64,000 nt of DNA, taken from the NCBI GenBank assembly GCA_027081115.1, contig JALWLD010000079.1:1-64000 (forward strand), read 5' to 3'. Position 1 is the first letter of the stretch. Every line of letters starts with the position of its first letter. Shown here piece after piece: positions 63,213-64,000 of the stretch. Source of the DNA: Sulfurovum sp. (lineage in GTDB: Bacteria > Campylobacterota > Campylobacteria > Campylobacterales > Sulfurovaceae). Below the pieces are notes generated by a model. It ran no database searches. It was given only the letters and a program-made list of their open reading frames with translations, and was not told the DNA's origin. The translations under genes were made by a program, and so were the position numbers.

Positions 63213-64000
63213 ATGAAGATATTACTGTTCATTGTACTGCCACTGTTTCTTTTTGGACAAAGCTACGGGTTGAAGACATTTATACGTAATGCTTCTAAAA
63301 CCAATGGTTTACTCAAAGCAAAAGAGATCAATATCAAAGCAAGTAAGGAGAAGATAGAGGCGGCAAAAAGTGCTTATTGGCCTACAGTAGATGTAGGTGC
63401 CGACTATAACCTGAATACACCGAATTATGTGGTAAGTCCCGGACAGGAGGGAAATCTCTATGCGGTTGTCTCAGTAGATCTTTATGATGGAGGACGCAAA
63501 GATGCGATCTTGCGTGGTAAAGGGTTTGAACATGAAGCTTCATTTTTTGAAAAATCGGCATTTGAGAAGAGTATTACATTGGAAATAGTACGACACTATT
63601 ATGGAATACAGACGATTAAAGCCACACTTAAGGCTTTGGAAAAACGTGCAGAAGAGTTAAAAGCTCAGATCTTGCGTGTTAAAAAGTTTCGTGGTGCAGG
63701 GCTCTCTACCCAGGAAGATATTGATAAGTTGGTTTCTGTTTATGAGAACAATAACTTTACGATAGAAAATACCAAACTCTCTTTGGAGAGAGCAGAGGAG
63801 AATTTAAAGTTGATTTCAGGACTTAGTGCAAAACAGTTGCACAGAAACTATTTTGTGGAGCCAAGAGGTATACATTTTGAAACATTTGAAACTATTAAAA
63901 TGTTACAGGCAAAGGCCAATGCAGTAGGAGAAAATGCGAATGCATTGGATGCAGGCTATAAGCCGCAGGTTAATCTTTCTGATACGTACTATACTACCCA
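63213..64000 (+). CDS. TolC-family outer-membrane efflux protein (runs off the right edge)
   Basis: An ATG immediately after the TetR stop opens a frame to the window end that the ORF track does not list. It has a Sec signal (ILLFIVLPLFLFGQSYG), then TolC features: AKEINIKASKEKIEAAKSAY, WPTVDVGADYNLN, VSVDLYDGGRKDA, and a long helical hairpin with ETLEIVRHYYGIQT-like character. It is expected to be followed by membrane-fusion and transporter genes beyond the edge. About 262 codons are present. Confidence 0.9.
   Translation, partial: MKILLFIVLPLFLFGQSYGLKTFIRNASKTNGLLKAKEINIKASKEKIEAAKSAYWPTVDVGADYNLNTPNYVVSPGQEGNLYAVVSVDLYDGGRKDAILRGKGFEHEASFFEKSAFEKSITLEIVRHYYGIQTIKATLKALEKRAEELKAQILRVKKFRGAGLSTQEDIDKLVSVYENNNFTIENTKLSLERAEENLKLISGLSAKQLHRNYFVEPRGIHFETFETIKMLQAKANAVGENANALDAGYKPQVNLSDTYYTT

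Overview
The window is chromosomal DNA from a Campylobacterota (epsilonproteobacterial) bacterium, most like the Sulfurovum/Sulfurimonas group. Supporting signs are a Wolinella-type frdCAB order, a single XerH-like recombinase, a C. jejuni-type desulforubrerythrin, Mqo, short-form HisG, and promoters with clear TATAAT -10 boxes but weak -35 boxes. Coding density is high. I saw no rRNA, tRNA, CRISPR array or intact insertion sequence.

Layout. 1-2.3 kb (minus): cysK (cut by the edge), carbonic anhydrase, pyrC and yidD, all overlapping. 2.4-6.9 kb: lnt diverging from yajC-secD-secF and a small membrane protein. 6.9-8.7 kb: a very AT-rich two-gene insert (SET-domain protein plus unknown membrane protein) inside the operon that continues with malY and dacB. 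11.6-13.6 kb (minus): five-heme cytochrome and outer-membrane protein. 13.7-14.8 kb: repeat protein, G9 tract and a GGDEF remnant. 14.8-22.7 kb: dapC-like aminotransferase, murC, adk, frdCAB, GDSL esterase. 22.7-29.8 kb: mutS2, a yfgM-bamB-like pair, xerH, coaX, hisG, methyltransferase. 29.8-32.9 kb: a surface-protein operon (minus) behind a GEMM-I-type cyclic dinucleotide riboswitch, bracketed by the intact methyltransferase and a decayed copy of its 3' half. 32.9-34.1 kb: rpsF-ssb-rpsR. 34.2-38.5 kb: coiled-coil protein, roadblock/OmpA-like membrane protein, unannotated 29-codon gene, Rab/MglA-like GTPase and histidine kinase. 38.6-44 kb: holA, rnr, mqo, htpX. 44.1-50 kb: M15 peptidase and an E. 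coli ynbABCD-like lipid operon with an extra acyltransferase. 50.1-56.6 kb: SPFH/NfeD pair, desulforubrerythrin, and a periplasmic redox cluster. 56.7-64 kb: ilvC, polysaccharide deacetylase, dprA, TlpA-like protein, two tandem structured elements of unknown type, nagZ, ankyrin protein, and a TetR-TolC efflux locus cut by the right edge.

How the parts fit. Most genes are housekeeping: envelope building (Lnt, Sec, MurC, PBP4, NagZ), respiration (fumarate reductase, Mqo, cytochromes), replication and recombination, amino-acid synthesis. The best candidates for undescribed biology are (1) the tandem 94-100 nt elements at 60.49-60.79 kb, which present a GGAGGAGG loop inside a long-range stem; (2) the GTPase/roadblock/kinase operon, with a hidden small ORF and a main gene lacking a standard start codon; (3) the SET/membrane-protein insert; (4) the riboswitch operon flanked by duplicated gene ends. 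No searches or folding programs were run; family calls come from motifs, length and context.
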